64,000 bases of DNA from Cucumis sativus (GCF_000004075.3 NC_026656.2:19230607-19294606); one strand, 5' to 3'. Positions 23,101 through 37,430 are shown, counted from the first letter of the stretch. Made by a program: numbers and translations. Notes: a model not told the origin generated them from the sequence alone.

Positions 23101-24760
23101 TAAATAATCATTTGGGTTTATAATGAAATGAAAATTAATAACTTTATTACCACCGCTCTGTTTTAGAATAATCCAACAAAATATGAATTCATTATTTATT
23201 AATTATTTTTCACCTCCATTATTTATTTCTTTCCACTTTCTGCGCCTCCACACACTAAAATTTAAATAATTCAAGAAATTCTTTTTTTATTTACATTATT
23301 CTTAAAGAATTCTAAATTTTATGCATAAACTTGTGTCATGTATATAGAGCAATATGAAAATCTTGAAAAATCACTCATTTTTCTTGAAGGAATAATATTA
23401 ACTTTTGTATAAACATAAGTCTGTTTCATGCACACGTGTTTATGATTCAAATAACTTTTGTTGAAACCCACAAATTTTAACAAAAATTCATGTGTAGTTC
23501 TGTCAATTTTTTTGAAAACTTGCTAATTTTAATCTATACATATGCTTTAACAATACATTAAAACTATATTATACTATATTTTTGCAAGAGTTTTAAAAAT
23601 AGAACTTATTAAAAGATAAAAATTATAGCAAAATTTCAAAATTAAGATATTGTGTAATTAAGTTTGAGTCAAATTCCCCAAAAACGAATTAGGCTAAATA
23701 TATGTTTATAAAATTTCTATGAGCTATATGAGTTATATGTTCGTAACGTTTGGTTATTAATTTTTAAAATAAAAATGGTGATTTGTACAAATTAAATATA
23801 AAGGTTTTGACATATGGATCGCACAATTACGTATTTTAAGGAAATCACATGGCCAACAAACAAGTCCTCTATCCACATCGTCTATCATTCTCATTCCCAA
23901 TTCTTAGGCACTAATATTTTTCCAAATAAATAAAGATCATTTATGTATGCTCTGTAAAGTGAAAAAGGAAAAGAGAAAGAGAAGAAAAAGTATAGTTCTA
24001 TAATTAAATCATATGTTTACTTGTTTAAAATGTGTACTAGGGAGAAACCGCACCACGACGGTCATAGATTTGGAAGAAAACCGTAGAATGCTTCTTGCGA
24101 TTTTCAGTTTCTTTCTACAACTGAAGATCAGTAAACAAACTTGTACACTCTTCCATTGATAAACATTGTGTATATAGTAAATAATATAGCAACGTGATAC
24201 AACTAATAACATATTACATAAAAATAACTAAGTAATAACAACATAACAATACTTAATATTTTGATCAAATGCAAACAAACATAAACAGAAGTCTCCAATG
24301 CTATGCTACCTGATGCATGCAAAAATAAAAAATAAAAAAAACAGTCGATATGAATGTCGGTCTAGGGCCACTAAGACAAACTCTCTCCGGACGCTAGCTA
24401 AGTTCGTCGAAAAGTTTACACATCTATATCGATACGTCCTTGTTTTTGTCGACATAATTAGTTATATTAGAAAAAAAGTAGTGTCAAGATCACCAAAATT
24501 TATAATAAGGAGAGAGTATGCAAATTTTCGAATCTACCTTTAATTATGTGATGTGTTTTATTTTTATAAATCATTTCAAACATGCTTTCATTGAACATAA
24601 CTAAGCATAACCACAACCACGACTGTGAGGAGAAGGAATCAGCTGGGATGGGATAAAACAATGAATCCTAAACACTCCTTGATTCGAAACTAGAAGAAGC
24701 ATTGCAATAAAAAAGACGTACCCAATGGACAAACGACATGGGCCATCTCAGTCAACCCCA
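20121..24760. other. intergenic region with one promoter-like GC island
   Basis: No gene can be supported. Contents: a less AT-rich patch at 20220-20520 of unknown origin; C-rich tracts at 21078-21136; a promoter-like island at 21300-21620; a 100-codon + frame at 22525-22836 without family signature; and a relic-like patch at 24300-24540. The rest is AT-rich. Confidence 0.4.
21300..21620. promoter_or_regulatory. promoter-like island without a visible gene
   Basis: It contains GACGTGTC and ACACGTCG (ACGT cores), TTGGGCCTGAGAGAGCCCA (facing TGGGC/GCCCA), a second TTGGGCCC, and AAAACGACACGTCG, followed by a G-rich run at 21592-21614 able in principle to form a G-quadruplex. GC content is well above the flanks. 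No coding frame or C/D snoRNA could be matched to it. Confidence 0.3.
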
Positions 24761-24767
24761 TCTGCAT

Positions 24768-25113
24768 CTATATCAGGTAAATGGAAATTATAAAGGAGAA
24801 AGAGTAGCCAAGTGGCCAGTGGGTGCATGGAAATGGAAGTTTAATTGACGCGGGTAGTGAGTTCGCCACGTCGGTCTGGCGAAGTCCACGATTCCAACTG
24901 GAATCCGACATGTCGTTCAGCAAAGGCGACGCGCTCCTGCAATATAATTAAAAAATATATATTTATCATAATTATTAATAAAGATTCAATTTAAGAATTT
25001 TAATTGAATTTTATTCAATTTGACTCCACCGCCCTTTATGTCATGGGTGGGGGCATTTATGACTTTTTGTCTTACCCGCGTTGTTTCAGCAATTCATTTC
25101 CTTCACAGAACAT
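24768..25113 (-). CDS. possible small two-exon gene, 68 codons, unknown
   Basis: On the minus strand an ATG at 25113 opens MFCEGNELLKQR. The frame reaches a strong donor (GCGG|GTAAGA, exon end 25076), a 139-bp AT-rich intron, an acceptor ATTGCAG (exon start 24936), and a GC-rich exon that stays open to TAG at 24768. The second exon reads SPLLNDMSDSSWNRGLRQTD and onward in this frame. A second frame of the same exon (ERVAFAERHVGFQLESWTSP, then stop) is also open and looks as protein-like, but no ATG joins it. I recognise neither. The splice signals and GC contrast are what support it. It could instead be a non-coding transcript or a regulatory island. Confidence 0.25.
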
Positions 25114-25199
25114 GCCTTACCACCTTCACTTCTTTTCACCACTGTGACCAAATTCTCCTCCTTCCTTTTTCATTACAATCATTACAATTTTTTTAAAAT

Positions 25200-28100
25200 A
25201 CAGTGTTATATACTTAATTATTTTAATATTAATGTTTTGAATGGAAAACTAGACTCCGTTTTATATTTTAGAATAATTGAATTTAGATGGGAATGAAATG
25301 CCATTTTAATAATATTAATATTAATGATATGGAGTAAATATAAACACGATTTAAAATATAAGGCACATGATTTATCATTAGTATAATTATAGCACATTCA
25401 ATTAAGTAAGGCACAGATTTAATTGAAGCTTATCTGATTAATTAATTTATTATTGGGTCTACGACGACCTTCAATATTATTATTTTTTCAATATAACAAG
25501 ATGAAAAGAAAGAAGGATCAAACCTAGCTTGTATCTTTTAAAATCGAGGATCATGTTAAATTATTAATTAATGTGAAACTAAACTTATTTGGACGCTGGT
25601 AGTTAATTAGTTGTATAATTAATTTTAAATTTTTGAATCCTAAACAAGTACTGATCCTCATCCAACAAGACATCAAAGGTCTAAATTTGATAATTCTTCT
25701 TATTAGTAAAACTAAAAAAATGAGATCGTTTTAATTATTATTTTCTAAAGTTTGTAATCTAACTTTTGCCTCAAAATATTGAAATAAAAAAAAAAACTAC
25801 TTTTGAAAAATCTTTGCGATGAATCCTTGATTTTTGAGGGTTGTGATTGCACTCGTTTTATGGTTTTTTCTTACTATTATAATTCGAATCCCACATATTT
25901 CCCATTTACTTTTTATTTTAATTAAAAAACATATATACTTATGGATTTTGCATTATTAAAATAATGAATTTTTATAGAAGCACATGCAATTACAGTAAAT
26001 TCTGCAGAGTGTATCTATTTGTAAGTGTGGTCTGGAAAACCCTAATGATAAATGTCAATCATTTTGGCCCTCAGAAAAAGAAAAAAAAAACTTGTACCAT
26101 TAAAATGTTCTTAGTGCCCTTATTTACCTCAGGTTTTAGGGCTACCCACCCCACACAATGTAGGGCATTCTGCCCTTTTCTCCCACCATACTGGTTTCTA
26201 CTACAGAAACAACATTTAATTATTTGCTCCATCATTTCTTTATCTTCTCACTGTTCTATCCCCACTTGTTAAAAACTTTTCATTACTACTTCATAGAAAG
26301 TGTCCAAGTCTATTAGATAACGAAAAGAATAGTTTATCAATATACCTCGATCCATCGAGATAATGGTATACCTCGAGTTAATTACCATTTTTAGATTAAA
26401 TCAAGATTTTTGTTTTTAAATTGAATGTTTGTTTGGATTTTTCTTGGATTATGGTTACTTATTATAAGTGCTTTAGAAAATATTTTATCAAGATAATGAA
26501 GTTTATTTTTATATTCAATATAAAATACAATTGTGGAATATGAATTTGGGAAAAGAAAAACAATGAATTAATCCAATTAGAAAGTGACATGTGGACAGAT
26601 ATGAACGAGATCATCTTGAAGGAACCAAATTTCTCAAGGTTTGAATTGAGAACGTGGTCAATCTATGATAATTAAGGCATTCATACTAGTTTAAGTTTGA
26701 ATTATAATTTGACTAAGTATTAACAAGTTCAAAATATAATATATTTTGAACTCAAATTCTATTTTGGTCCACTTTTTTTATATATATATAATTAACTTTT
26801 AGTTTAATTTATTGTTAAAAAATTAAAAGAAAGTCTTTATTTGGCATTTTATTTTGAATTCCAAAACTAATATACTTAATTACATTTTGGTTATGAACCT
26901 AGCTTTGTAGTGCAGTTTATTTAGTTCTATTTTAAGAATCACTATTCTAGCTTTTTAAATAAAATTTTAATTATCTCATTTAGATGGCCAGTTTTTAAAA
27001 AATATGACAATAATTAAAGGATTATGTTACCATAATACTAAAAAAAATATGAGGATTTGAATATTTAACTTCAAATAAAAAATTTGCTTATTAATTTACA
27101 TTTAACTCAGTTTCATGTAAAAAATGAATACTAAAATAGTTTTTTTTCAAATATAATTGAATGAACTAAAATGTTTATAAAATATATACGAAAATCTAAA
27201 ATTGTTTATATGATAAATATTGATAAAAAGTGTGTTAGTGAAGAGTGGCATTCATAAAATCTTAAGTTTTACTATATTTTATAAATATTTTTTACACCTT
27301 TGTTATTTAAATAATTTATCTCAAAATAAATATTTTAGTAATTTATATTATATTTATAGGTAAAATAATATATTTTATTAATATTTTCTGTCGGAAGTTT
27401 TGAAAATTCAAAATCTGTCTGCCAAAGGATATATTCACTTATCTATTTTTAGAATCAAATACTTTTCCTGCAAATTTAATTGAATTCATAATGTAAATAT
27501 TTTTTTTCTAAAATAAAATATAAATAGTGTTACATTTTTCATATTTGATTCGTTTATTTAATGTTATACAAAGTTAAATTAAAGAGTTTTTTTCGTGAAC
27601 CATTCTTTCTAATTATCTTATAATATATATTTTTCATTCTTTTGGTTCAATTTCTTTATTAAGAATACTCTTTTGATGCTTTAAAGTAAAAAAGGTTCAT
27701 TACTCGATCTAGGGATTGACGATTTGCTCTTCCAAAAAGTAGAAAATAATGAAAAATTGGAATGTCCAAAAAAGGAAGCTTCTTCTTACTTTCACCAAAA
27801 ACGGAAAAACACTACAATATACTAAGTTAATATTATAACAATACCTTTTTCAAAAAAATTGAGTGAAAGATTTGATCATTTCACATTAAAATCATAATTG
27901 TTGTTACAATTCTTTTAAAATATTATTATACACACTTAGTTATCAACTTTCTTATAAATATGATAAAAGTTAGGTTGAGCTCTCTTAATCTATGAGTAAA
28001 TTTCGCTACATTCATATTTATTTTTAAAACGTTTTTACCTATAAAATGAAAAGGAAAAATATTTGATTTAATAAAAATATAGAAATTAGAAAGTCAAAAT

Positions 28101-30600
28101 ATCCTTGGAATTTTATTAACCGGTGGGACCTTACTGCCTCCACGTGCTTCTGGGAACCTTCCATTTTCACCCCTTTTATTTTTTACAAAAAGAAAAATGA
28201 ATATTATTCTTTCTAATTATTTCTATTTCATAGCAGCTGGATAAAATCAAATATAAAATAAATATTAATAAAATATTTTATTTTTATTTACTTATTTATA
28301 TATTTAAAAAAAGAAAAAAGAAAAAAAGAAAAAGGAAAAACCCTACTCGTATTGGATTGTAGGGGGCGACCCACCACTCTATTCTCTCTTCTTTCTTTTC
28401 ATTTGTGTCTTTTATATGTATATCCTTACCAACATTTTATTAATACCTAACTAAATCCATTATTATTATTATAACTTTCAAATTATGTATTTTCATGTCG
28501 ATATCACACTATTGACAAAAGTTTGTTGTATATATTTCTTAATTATTCTGTTAATCATCAACCATAACGTTACAAATGTAATTAAAAATCATATTCATGC
28601 CATTATTTATTATGTTTATTTAGATAAGTCTCATCCATTTATATGATACTTGATGACACAATGATTTACACGGTCATGAAAACCACTATTTTGAGAGACA
28701 TATACGTTTGATAATGTTTTAGCACATCCCCTTGATAGGAACATTCCTATATCACATTAAACCATCTCAATTCAACCTATGTATGATGTCATTTACGTGT
28801 CACATAGTCGACTTTTTTGGCCCATAATAGAGTGCTCTACTACTTTATATTCTAACTTATTCCACATATTTTTTTTTTCACTTTTTCACCAAGCTAATAA
28901 AAAAGATCACTTATCTTGAACATTATACAATATTATGTATTATGATTATGATCTTATGTAATGTAATCACTTGTCACTATCATTTATTTTTGGGAATAAA
29001 TTACATTAATTAAATTGGATTTCTTTATTTATTTTTGTGTTTGATCGATGGGAATTAAGATTGTGGACAGCTTGATTCATGAACGTATAAAAACCCCCCG
29101 TAACCGAAGAAAATGGAAGGATTCATTAAAAGACAATTTGAAGGATGATGTTTTTAGTTTGTGGGCATGAGAAAGGAACAGTCACTTTCATGTACCTCTT
29201 CAGAATATTTTTTGTTTCCATAACCCTAAAATAGTGAATTTCTAGGCTCCACTATATTCCAAATTCTTCAATTTCTATTAAGTATTTTACTACTTATAAC
29301 TTTACTTTATAATGGTACAATTAATAAAATTTGTCATGATAGTAACTATATGACTGTATTTAATATAGGATTCAACGATTACTTTGTTAAATTGTAAAAT
29401 TTAATAACTAAACGTGACTTTTTACGTATAAAAAAGGATTGATGTTTCGTACCTAGTTTAGTTTTAGGAGTTAAAGACCTTAATTATTGTCATTATATAT
29501 AATTATTCTAATTGACATGCAATTTAAAATTACAAATTTCAGAAGAACAAATAATTAAATAATAGAATGAATAATATTCATGATCATTACCTTTCAAGCA
29601 TGATACAAAATTTTCATTGACAAAGTTGAACATCGACAAAATATTTAAACATAATATAAATAACAAATATTTTGATTAACTTACTTAGAAAATCTTAGAC
29701 ATATTTACATACTCATTTAAAATTGTTACATAATACTTTTCATCTAAAATAAATGGACATGGAGATTTTAAACTTTAATTTGAAGGATATAGAAAATTGG
29801 AGGGGCTCACACATAAAGTTTGAAAAGGACAAAGGGATAAACGAAACTTGGAAGTGTGAATCCATGTTAAAGAGAGGGGACCCAACTGTCCTTCCTAAGG
29901 GTAGTAACACCTACTAACTTTGAAATAAATTCAAACCATAACTTATATGTATTACATAGTACTTATTTCTTTTGCTACTCATATTTGTTCTCTTCTCCAA
30001 AACAAAACTACGTGTATTTATATAATTTTGAATTTTTTTCCTCAAAATTTTATTGAATTATACATCAAATGCCCATATCCATATAGTGATATTGTTGTTA
30101 CGAGTCATGTGACACATGTAGTTGATGAATAGAGAAATACATGATTTTCAAATAAACTAGACATAACATTTATTTAGTAGGCCCATCTCTATAATTTAAT
30201 AAAGCTTTGGAGTAGCATTAAAAATTGAAATTTACAAATTAAGGTAGATTTTTTTAGTACAAATTCAGAGTAGAAAAGTTAAACTCGAGTTCTGTTAAAC
30301 TAAAAAAAGAGTATAAAATTTCCTTTCGTGAATTTAACTATGCAAAGAATATTATATAAATTATGATAATGTTAAATTATATTATTTTTTGAATTATTAT
30401 AATGCATTATGGAATAATTTATAATTAAGAAAAAACAAAACACAAAATTGGAATCTATAGGATTATTAAACAATTGAATATACGGTTGTAAGTTGTATCA
30501 TAAATAATAAAATAAGAAAGAGGAATACGTGTTGGACGATATGATAAATATTATTGTTATTTCTTCTTCGTTTTCTTTTGTTTTTAAGAAAAAAAGTGGG
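25200..30600. other. AT-rich intergenic region upstream of the SAUR gene
   Basis: No gene, RNA gene or intact mobile element could be recognised. The longest frames (about 60-100 codons) are low-complexity or lack any signature. Decayed repeat phrases occur around 27280-27420. Confidence 0.45.
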
Positions 30601-30659
30601 TCCGTCATCGTACAGATATAGTCTGTCCTTTGCTTCCCCTTCCACAACCCCACATGATT

Positions 30660-30772
30660 TTGTTACCTCTTCTCTTCCCCCATAAATAACGAACCCCATT
30701 TCCTCATTTTTCTTCAAATTCTCATTCTCCAAAACAAGAAACCAAATCAAAATCATTTTATTTTTCTCATCA
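30660..30772 (+). promoter_or_regulatory. proximal promoter and leader of the SAUR gene
   Basis: A TATA-like CATAAATAAC lies at 30681-30690, about 85 bp before the ATG, followed by a short C/A-rich leader. I found no canonical TGTCTC auxin element within about 300 bp upstream. Confidence 0.45.
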
Positions 30773-31120
30773 ATGGCGGTGTCCACAAAACTGACGCACA
30801 CAGCGGTGGTGAAGCAGATTAAGAAGCGGTGTTCCAGTTTAAGAATAGCAAAAAAGAATAAGAACAACAACAACAACAACACTCACCTCCAATGCGGCGG
30901 TGGAGAAGAGATTCCGGTGGATGTCCCCAAAGGCCATTTTGTGGTGTATGTGAGTGAGAATAGAAGCCGTTACATTGTGCCGCTTACGTTTTTAACGAGG
31001 CCGGAGTTTCAAATTCTTCTGCAATTGGCTGAGGAGGAATTTGGGTTCAGTCATAATATGGGCCTTACTATCCCTTGTGAGGAGCAAGTCTTTCAATCTC
31101 TCACTTCCATGCTTCGATAA
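30773..31120 (+). CDS. SAUR: SAUR family protein (small auxin-up RNA)
   Basis: Single exon of 115 codons, ATG in context TCAATGGCG, stop TAA. The N-terminus is basic ([19 protein letters not shown]) and has a run of six Asn coded by AAC repeats. The SAUR core runs from about residue 46 to the end: [20 protein letters not shown], then [24 protein letters not shown] and [12 protein letters not shown]. Length, lack of introns and motif order fit the family. SAURs of this class inhibit PP2C.D phosphatases at the plasma membrane, releasing H+-ATPase activity and cell expansion (family knowledge). Only one SAUR copy is seen here, whereas plant SAURs are often clustered. An SAUR also sits near the C3H6-IQD32 pair in Arabidopsis, from memory. 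Confidence 0.93.
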   Translation: MAVSTKLTHTAVVKQIKKRCSSLRIAKKNKNNNNNNTHLQCGGGEEIPVDVPKGHFVVYVSENRSRYIVPLTFLTRPEFQILLQLAEEEFGFSHNMGLTIPCEEQVFQSLTSMLR

Positions 31121-34100
31121 AACAGACTCGAACTCAATGGTTTTCCTTTTTCTTGTTTAGACTGTGAATCTAACTGTATTTAGGGTTAGGGAGAGAATAA
31201 TTTTCTCTCCTCGGAGAGCTGTTTTCCGTTATTGATATATATACATTCATCGGAATTGTGCTCGAGAAATTATTGAAAGAGATTTGAAAAATTGTATTTG
31301 AAATCTGTATCCGAAGATTAATTATTAGAGCTATACAGATTTAAATCTTTTATCCTATACTCACTATTCACTTATTTAGTTAATGTTTGTTCTTAAATTC
31401 TCAATACACTCAAAAGTACAAAATTGTCCTTTTTTTTCTTCTCTCTTTTTATTTGGTTTTCTTGTTTCTCCGTAAATTATAATGAAGCTTTTTTGTTCTT
31501 TTAGTTTTTATATACATATATTGGTTTCTTTCTTTAGTTAATTATTTTAGTTATTTTCTATAGCATGGGAATTGATTTAATCTATGAAATTTGATTTTGT
31601 TGTTTTCACACAAACACCAATAGTTTATAATTAATAATAATAGTTTCATTGGTGAGGCCAATCGTTCATAACTAAACGTAATTTTAAATACTATAGATAA
31701 ATAGAAACATAATATCTATATTTCTATTTATCGAAAAGAATAGTCTATCTAACACATCTTTTAATATTGATATAAACATAACTTGATAAAGAAAAACATT
31801 TATTAATTATTTTTATTTATTCGTACGTATATATACGTGTGTCAAAATCACGTAATGATTATATTTAGTTGTAAGTAATGATATTTAAACGAGAATTAGG
31901 ATTAAATAAAAAAGAAAAAAAAGAACAAAAATGCAAAGAAGATTATGATGAATGCATATAATTGAAGGGGAAATAATTGGATTAGGTTTAGGTCAAGTGA
32001 AGATGAAGTTGGAATTATAATAAAATAATAACAATAATAATAATAATTAAAGAAAATATTTATGTTATACGAAAAATATATATATAAATAATCCGTACGA
32101 TTCATAACAGAGTGGCTAAGAGAGTTTTACGCGCTTCACCAGTTGTCTCTGTCCACTCTCTATCTCTCTTCATTTAGATTGGAGACAATAAAGCTGACAT
32201 GATAATACCCAGATCAATTTTTTTTCATAAAAAATTATTATTATTCATGTTTTGTGTAATGTAAATAAACAGTGTTTGATATTTATAAAATTTATTATGT
32301 AAGATTATAATAATCATGTTAAAAAAATTGATTGTCTAAAGTTTTTACTATTTTATATTTATTATTCTTTTTTATTACAATATTTACTATTTTTTTTTAT
32401 CAAACTAAAACATTTTATACTTAATATTATAATTGTTCATTTGTTAATTTGATATTTGAAGAAATTTACCATGATGCATAAATGATTTTGAAAGATTGTT
32501 TTAGTTAGAGTTTGAATTAATATTTGTGTATGAAAGATGGTGTAAATACACATAAATTGCACCATTACCACAACTATGTAAATACATAAATTAAGTGATA
32601 TAATTAGGAAATTTTAAATAAATAAATTATGTAAGTTATTAGTTTTGAAGTTTAATTAATTGATACAAAGTAGAGAGGTATGTATAAATTTATTGATTAT
32701 TTTCCCTCGTTATATATTAATTTAATTTACAGGGAAGAGCGAATAATTTTCTTGACGCCCAAGAAGACGACGTTGCATGCAATTTGGTGTGAAATTCTCT
32801 CCCTACCCTCCGCTCTCTCTCTATTATTCAATATTATATGTACTAGTTAATTAATTATGTTAGTAAACTAGTAATAAAATAGTTAATTTTAGTGTAAATG
32901 AAAAAGAAATATTCATAACTTTCATTTGTTTTGAGAATCTATCAATCATAAACACTCTAATTCTACCTATATTCACGTTAATTTCCCACATACATTGTAC
33001 TATTTCTTAAATAGTTCTAGTGGACTTTAATACAATATTTGATTCTATGAGATATTATTTTAAAATTGTTAGAATAAAAAAATATATAAATATGTAGCGA
33101 GATATATAACTCGCTAGGGGTAATACACCTTATACGGCTATGGGTCTTCATCCAATACATATTATAAACAATAATTTATAATGTACTCAAAATATTTTTT
33201 TTTCCATACAAGTTATTTGATTTGTGCCCAACATGAAAAGGGTAGTTATAATGTCCAAATTAAGGTTAGATTGATTAACTATGCAAGCTTTAGAAGGTGT
33301 GGATTTATAGGAAAAGCACATTGGGTGTGTGTTTTATATATTGAGATGACCATAATTAGGGTAGCCAAAGCCCTTCCAAATTGTAATTAATTTGTGTGTC
33401 TTAGCGTGTGGGGCTGCCAAGACATTTCCTTTCTTCTTAAATTAAAACTGACCCCTATGTTCTTTGAGCAAAACTATACATTATTTATGAACAAAATAAA
33501 ATAAAATAAATCCCACCCTATCCTTAATTTCATGGTGGAAAAAATGCAAAGAAGGCAAAGAAACATAACTAATTAAAAGATATAATATGATTATAATCTA
33601 TAGTAATAATATTGGCTAGATCATTAGATCTTTAAGTTGACGGGATAAATGTATAAAAACAATCCAAGTACTATGCTTTTCTAAAGTATTTTGTTTCAAA
33701 ACTATGCTTTTCATAATATATATAATGAAAGTTTTGCCATAAGAATGACTTGAATAATGATAAAACCTTTTAAAAAAATATATACTATCACTTTTCTTCT
33801 TAATGGTTACCGCTTAGGGTTTTAGAAACAACTTTACCATATAAGAAGGACTCTCAAAGCACCGTTTAGAGACAAAATGAAGACTAAGGAAAAGGATGAA
33901 GCTCAAGGGTTGAAGCTTCGAGATTACATGTTTGGCTTCAACGACCTAGCAAAGTGTGCTTCATGCATTGCCTCAACCTTTTGAATTTTAGGGTTAACTT
34001 TAATGTCTCCAAGATCCTTACTTAATTTGGAGTGATCTAAAAGTGTATTGCCATTATATTAATACATGATGGTTTCATACAGATTATGTAAAACCCTTAT

Positions 34101-37100
34101 CATTGTTACCACAAGGTTTGAATAACTTTTTTACTTTGATATAGATTTTGACATAAACATTAATATAAAACGTCACAACAGAAAAAGAAAAAAAAACATG
34201 TGATTAAAACTCAAAATATGTATATGTATATTTTGGATGGAAAATGTAGATAACACAATCCAACAAATATTAAAATTTATCTTTTTGTATTTTAAATTAT
34301 TAATTGACTTTCTTGATCTTTGAAAATATGCTTTTATTATTAATATAATACATTTCTAAAAAAAAGAGAGAGAACCGTCATACTATCTTTGACATATTGA
34401 TCAATTCCACGTCATATGAAAAATTTGCACGTTTTTTCGAATTCAATAAATATGGCCAAGATTTCAAGAAAACTAAAAAAAATGTCTCCAATCATTTCAT
34501 TATTGGGATACGAAAATTAAATCACCTATAATAAATTAGTCAAATGACTATATATAAATATTATAAATTAAATATAATCAGCCGTCATTTATAATTCCAA
34601 GTTTAAATCATTGTTGACATAAATCTTTTTAATAAATCCGTTATTATAATTAATTATAAAATTCATCGAAAATGTTTACAAAAATTTGAATACGTAACTC
34701 TCCATAGCCAAAGAAATGATAATTTTTTTAAAAGTTTGTATCTCTCTCATTCAAAGTTTTGGTCGGATGTAAAATAATTTTTTTCGAGGACAACTATACG
34801 TAGAAAAAGAAAGTAGTATTTGAACTCATAGACGAACAACAAAAAAAAAATGATTTTATATCTATGAAATTTAATCATTGTATCCATTAAAATTTAAATA
34901 TGAAATTTTTTCTTATAGAGTGTTAGTTATCAAAATTTAATAGTTTGATTTGAAAAAATTATAAGAGGCAGACAAAGTTTACTTAAAAAAGAAAAAAAAA
35001 AAAGTCTAGATGTATGAATTTATATTTTTATGAAAAGTTTTTAAGTCCAAAAATAATATACTTTATTCTCTGTATATATAAATAGAGAATATAAAGTAAT
35101 AGAAATGAAAATGGTTGAGAGGCGTTGGTAAGAGGTGGGGCACTTGGTGGAATGGTTCGAAGCCCAAACTGACATGTTTTCAATGGTCCAACCGCCCAAA
35201 TTTTCGACCTACCAATTTTCTTTTTCTAATTAAAAAAATTTGACAAAATTAATTAAATGAATTTGAAAATTAAAAATCAGGTTATCTGTTCCCTCACCGA
35301 CTGATTTTCCATTACCCAAATCGTTTTTGAGTAAAAGTTTGTCCACTCGCCAAAAATAGAAAATAATAATAATAAATTAATAATCACAACTTTAAATTTG
35401 ATAAATAAACTTCATCCATGCTCTTTTTAAATTTGATAAACTTGATCCAATAATAATAATAATTTACAAGTAAGTTCTTAAAAGCATACACAAGTATAAA
35501 AGTTAGTCCTACACGAGTTCAATCGATATGAAAACTAGGAAAAATTCAAATCAACGGCTTAAATCGACCAATTATCAGTTTGAACAACTGACTTCGACCG
35601 ATCGATAATCACTCTAATATCGAGTTGTGGTAGAAGAAAAAAATTAAAAGAAAAAATTGGTTAAAGGAAAATTTGGCTTTAATTTTATAAAAATTATCCT
35701 CAATAATTGAATAAATTGATTCATATCTCTCTGATTTTTTTTCTTTTCAAAACCTTATATGTTGAGAGTTTGATTGGAAATATCCTTACGTGGATAACTT
35801 GTGCATTTAATCTCTATTTGTTGGGCCGAGGAAGAGTACCAAAAGCCCGAAACTAACAGGCGGTACAGCCCATGAACAATGGCTTTTCTGACCCAGTAAA
35901 TTAACTAACGACTTCACGTGGAAAGATAGCCCAAAATCGATATTTTTTAGCTTTTATTTCTTCCTTTCCATTCCTTATTAAACCTTTTTTACACTGAAGC
36001 ACTTTCCACGCTTTAGATAAGTTCTACATCTCACCAACAATATTTATAAGAAACAAGACCTTCTTACATATCTAATTCCCAACGATCTTTCCCTCAGTAA
36101 GGATATCTATCATAAGCCTTCCCTCAATTAATCAACCATGAGAGACTGCAACCCAAACTGACTCCTCATCTGATAAATTTATTATCAGTTAAACTCAACA
36201 ATAAAGTTACAATTACGAACAATGTTATGACTATATCATCGAGGCTTACGACTACTTTGTTAGGAGCATGACTTTAATATTAACATCGACTAAAGCTAAG
36301 AACATGTCTCTAATACCACTCTTCAGAGATTATCAACATTAACATTTCTTCAAATAATAGTATGATATTATAACTTTTTATTTGGTTTCAGTACTTTTTC
36401 CTAGATTGGAATTTTAGCTTTTGCTTTTTTTCTTCTCTTTTTTCTGAAGAAGGATGATCAATTTTTTGTGGGAGAGAAAATTGGGAGATGGTTGAAAATG
36501 GTTAGAGATTCAGTAAAAGAATTTTGCAGTTAATTAGATGTATAATCTAATAATTTATTTAACAATGATATTTTTTTTCTTTTCAAATTATAGGTTTGAA
36601 ATAAACAACGGTGAGAGTAGTTTTCAATAGTTTATGTGTATTTTTTAAATTAAACTTTAACTAACCATATGAATATTTTAAAACCTTTTTCATACACATC
36701 CCTATTAACATATTTCACGATCAAATAGAAAACAAAACGTATGCCTTAATAAAGTTTATAATTATTTGTGGTTAACTATATAGTAAAGGAATATGGATGT
36801 TTACATGTCTTCCTGTTTTGAGGAGTTTGCTCTCTTATATTTAGGTGTCCTGCTAAGGAGTTAGAGGACATTATGGACAACGACAATCAAATCAGGTAAT
36901 TAAAGAGATCTTTAGGACACTTTTAACAAAAACTGAATATACACAATTCTTAAAGTTGTGATCTTTAAAATTCATGATATACATCCTCACCGATTAAGTT
37001 ACATTATTTTGTGAATAGATATTTTTGTTTGATGGACACTTAAATCGCTATCAATATAATGTACTGTAGAGCAATCGATGAGATATCTTTTTCTTATTCT

Positions 37101-37413
37101 TGGTAGGTTTGGGTTACAAGTAGATAAGCTTTAAAAGGTTCACGTCAGCTTTGAAATTCTTGTGTACAACTAAGATCCCAAGTGTTCAACTTTATAATTT
37201 GGCTATGAAATGTAGTTGAGATTGGTATTGTTTCATGGGGCCATATATACAGATATATAATTATATATACATATGAGACAGATCCAAACAAAGATTGGTG
37301 TTGACTTGTAAATATTTTTTATATTAATTTATAAACTTAAAACGAATTTTAGATGAAAAATAATATATATCATAGGCATTTTTCGAGATTTGGATATCTA
37401 AACAAAATAATAC

Positions 37414-37430
37414 TATATATATATATATAT
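37414..37430. repeat. (AT)n microsatellite
   Basis: Uninterrupted TA/AT run in intergenic DNA. Confidence 0.75.

Noticed and set aside
25870-25900. TTCGAATCCCAC, like a tRNA B box
   Set aside because: No A box, acceptor stem or anticodon arm upstream.
35140-35170. GGTTCGAAGCCC, like a tRNA B box
   Set aside because: The flanking sequence cannot fold into a cloverleaf.
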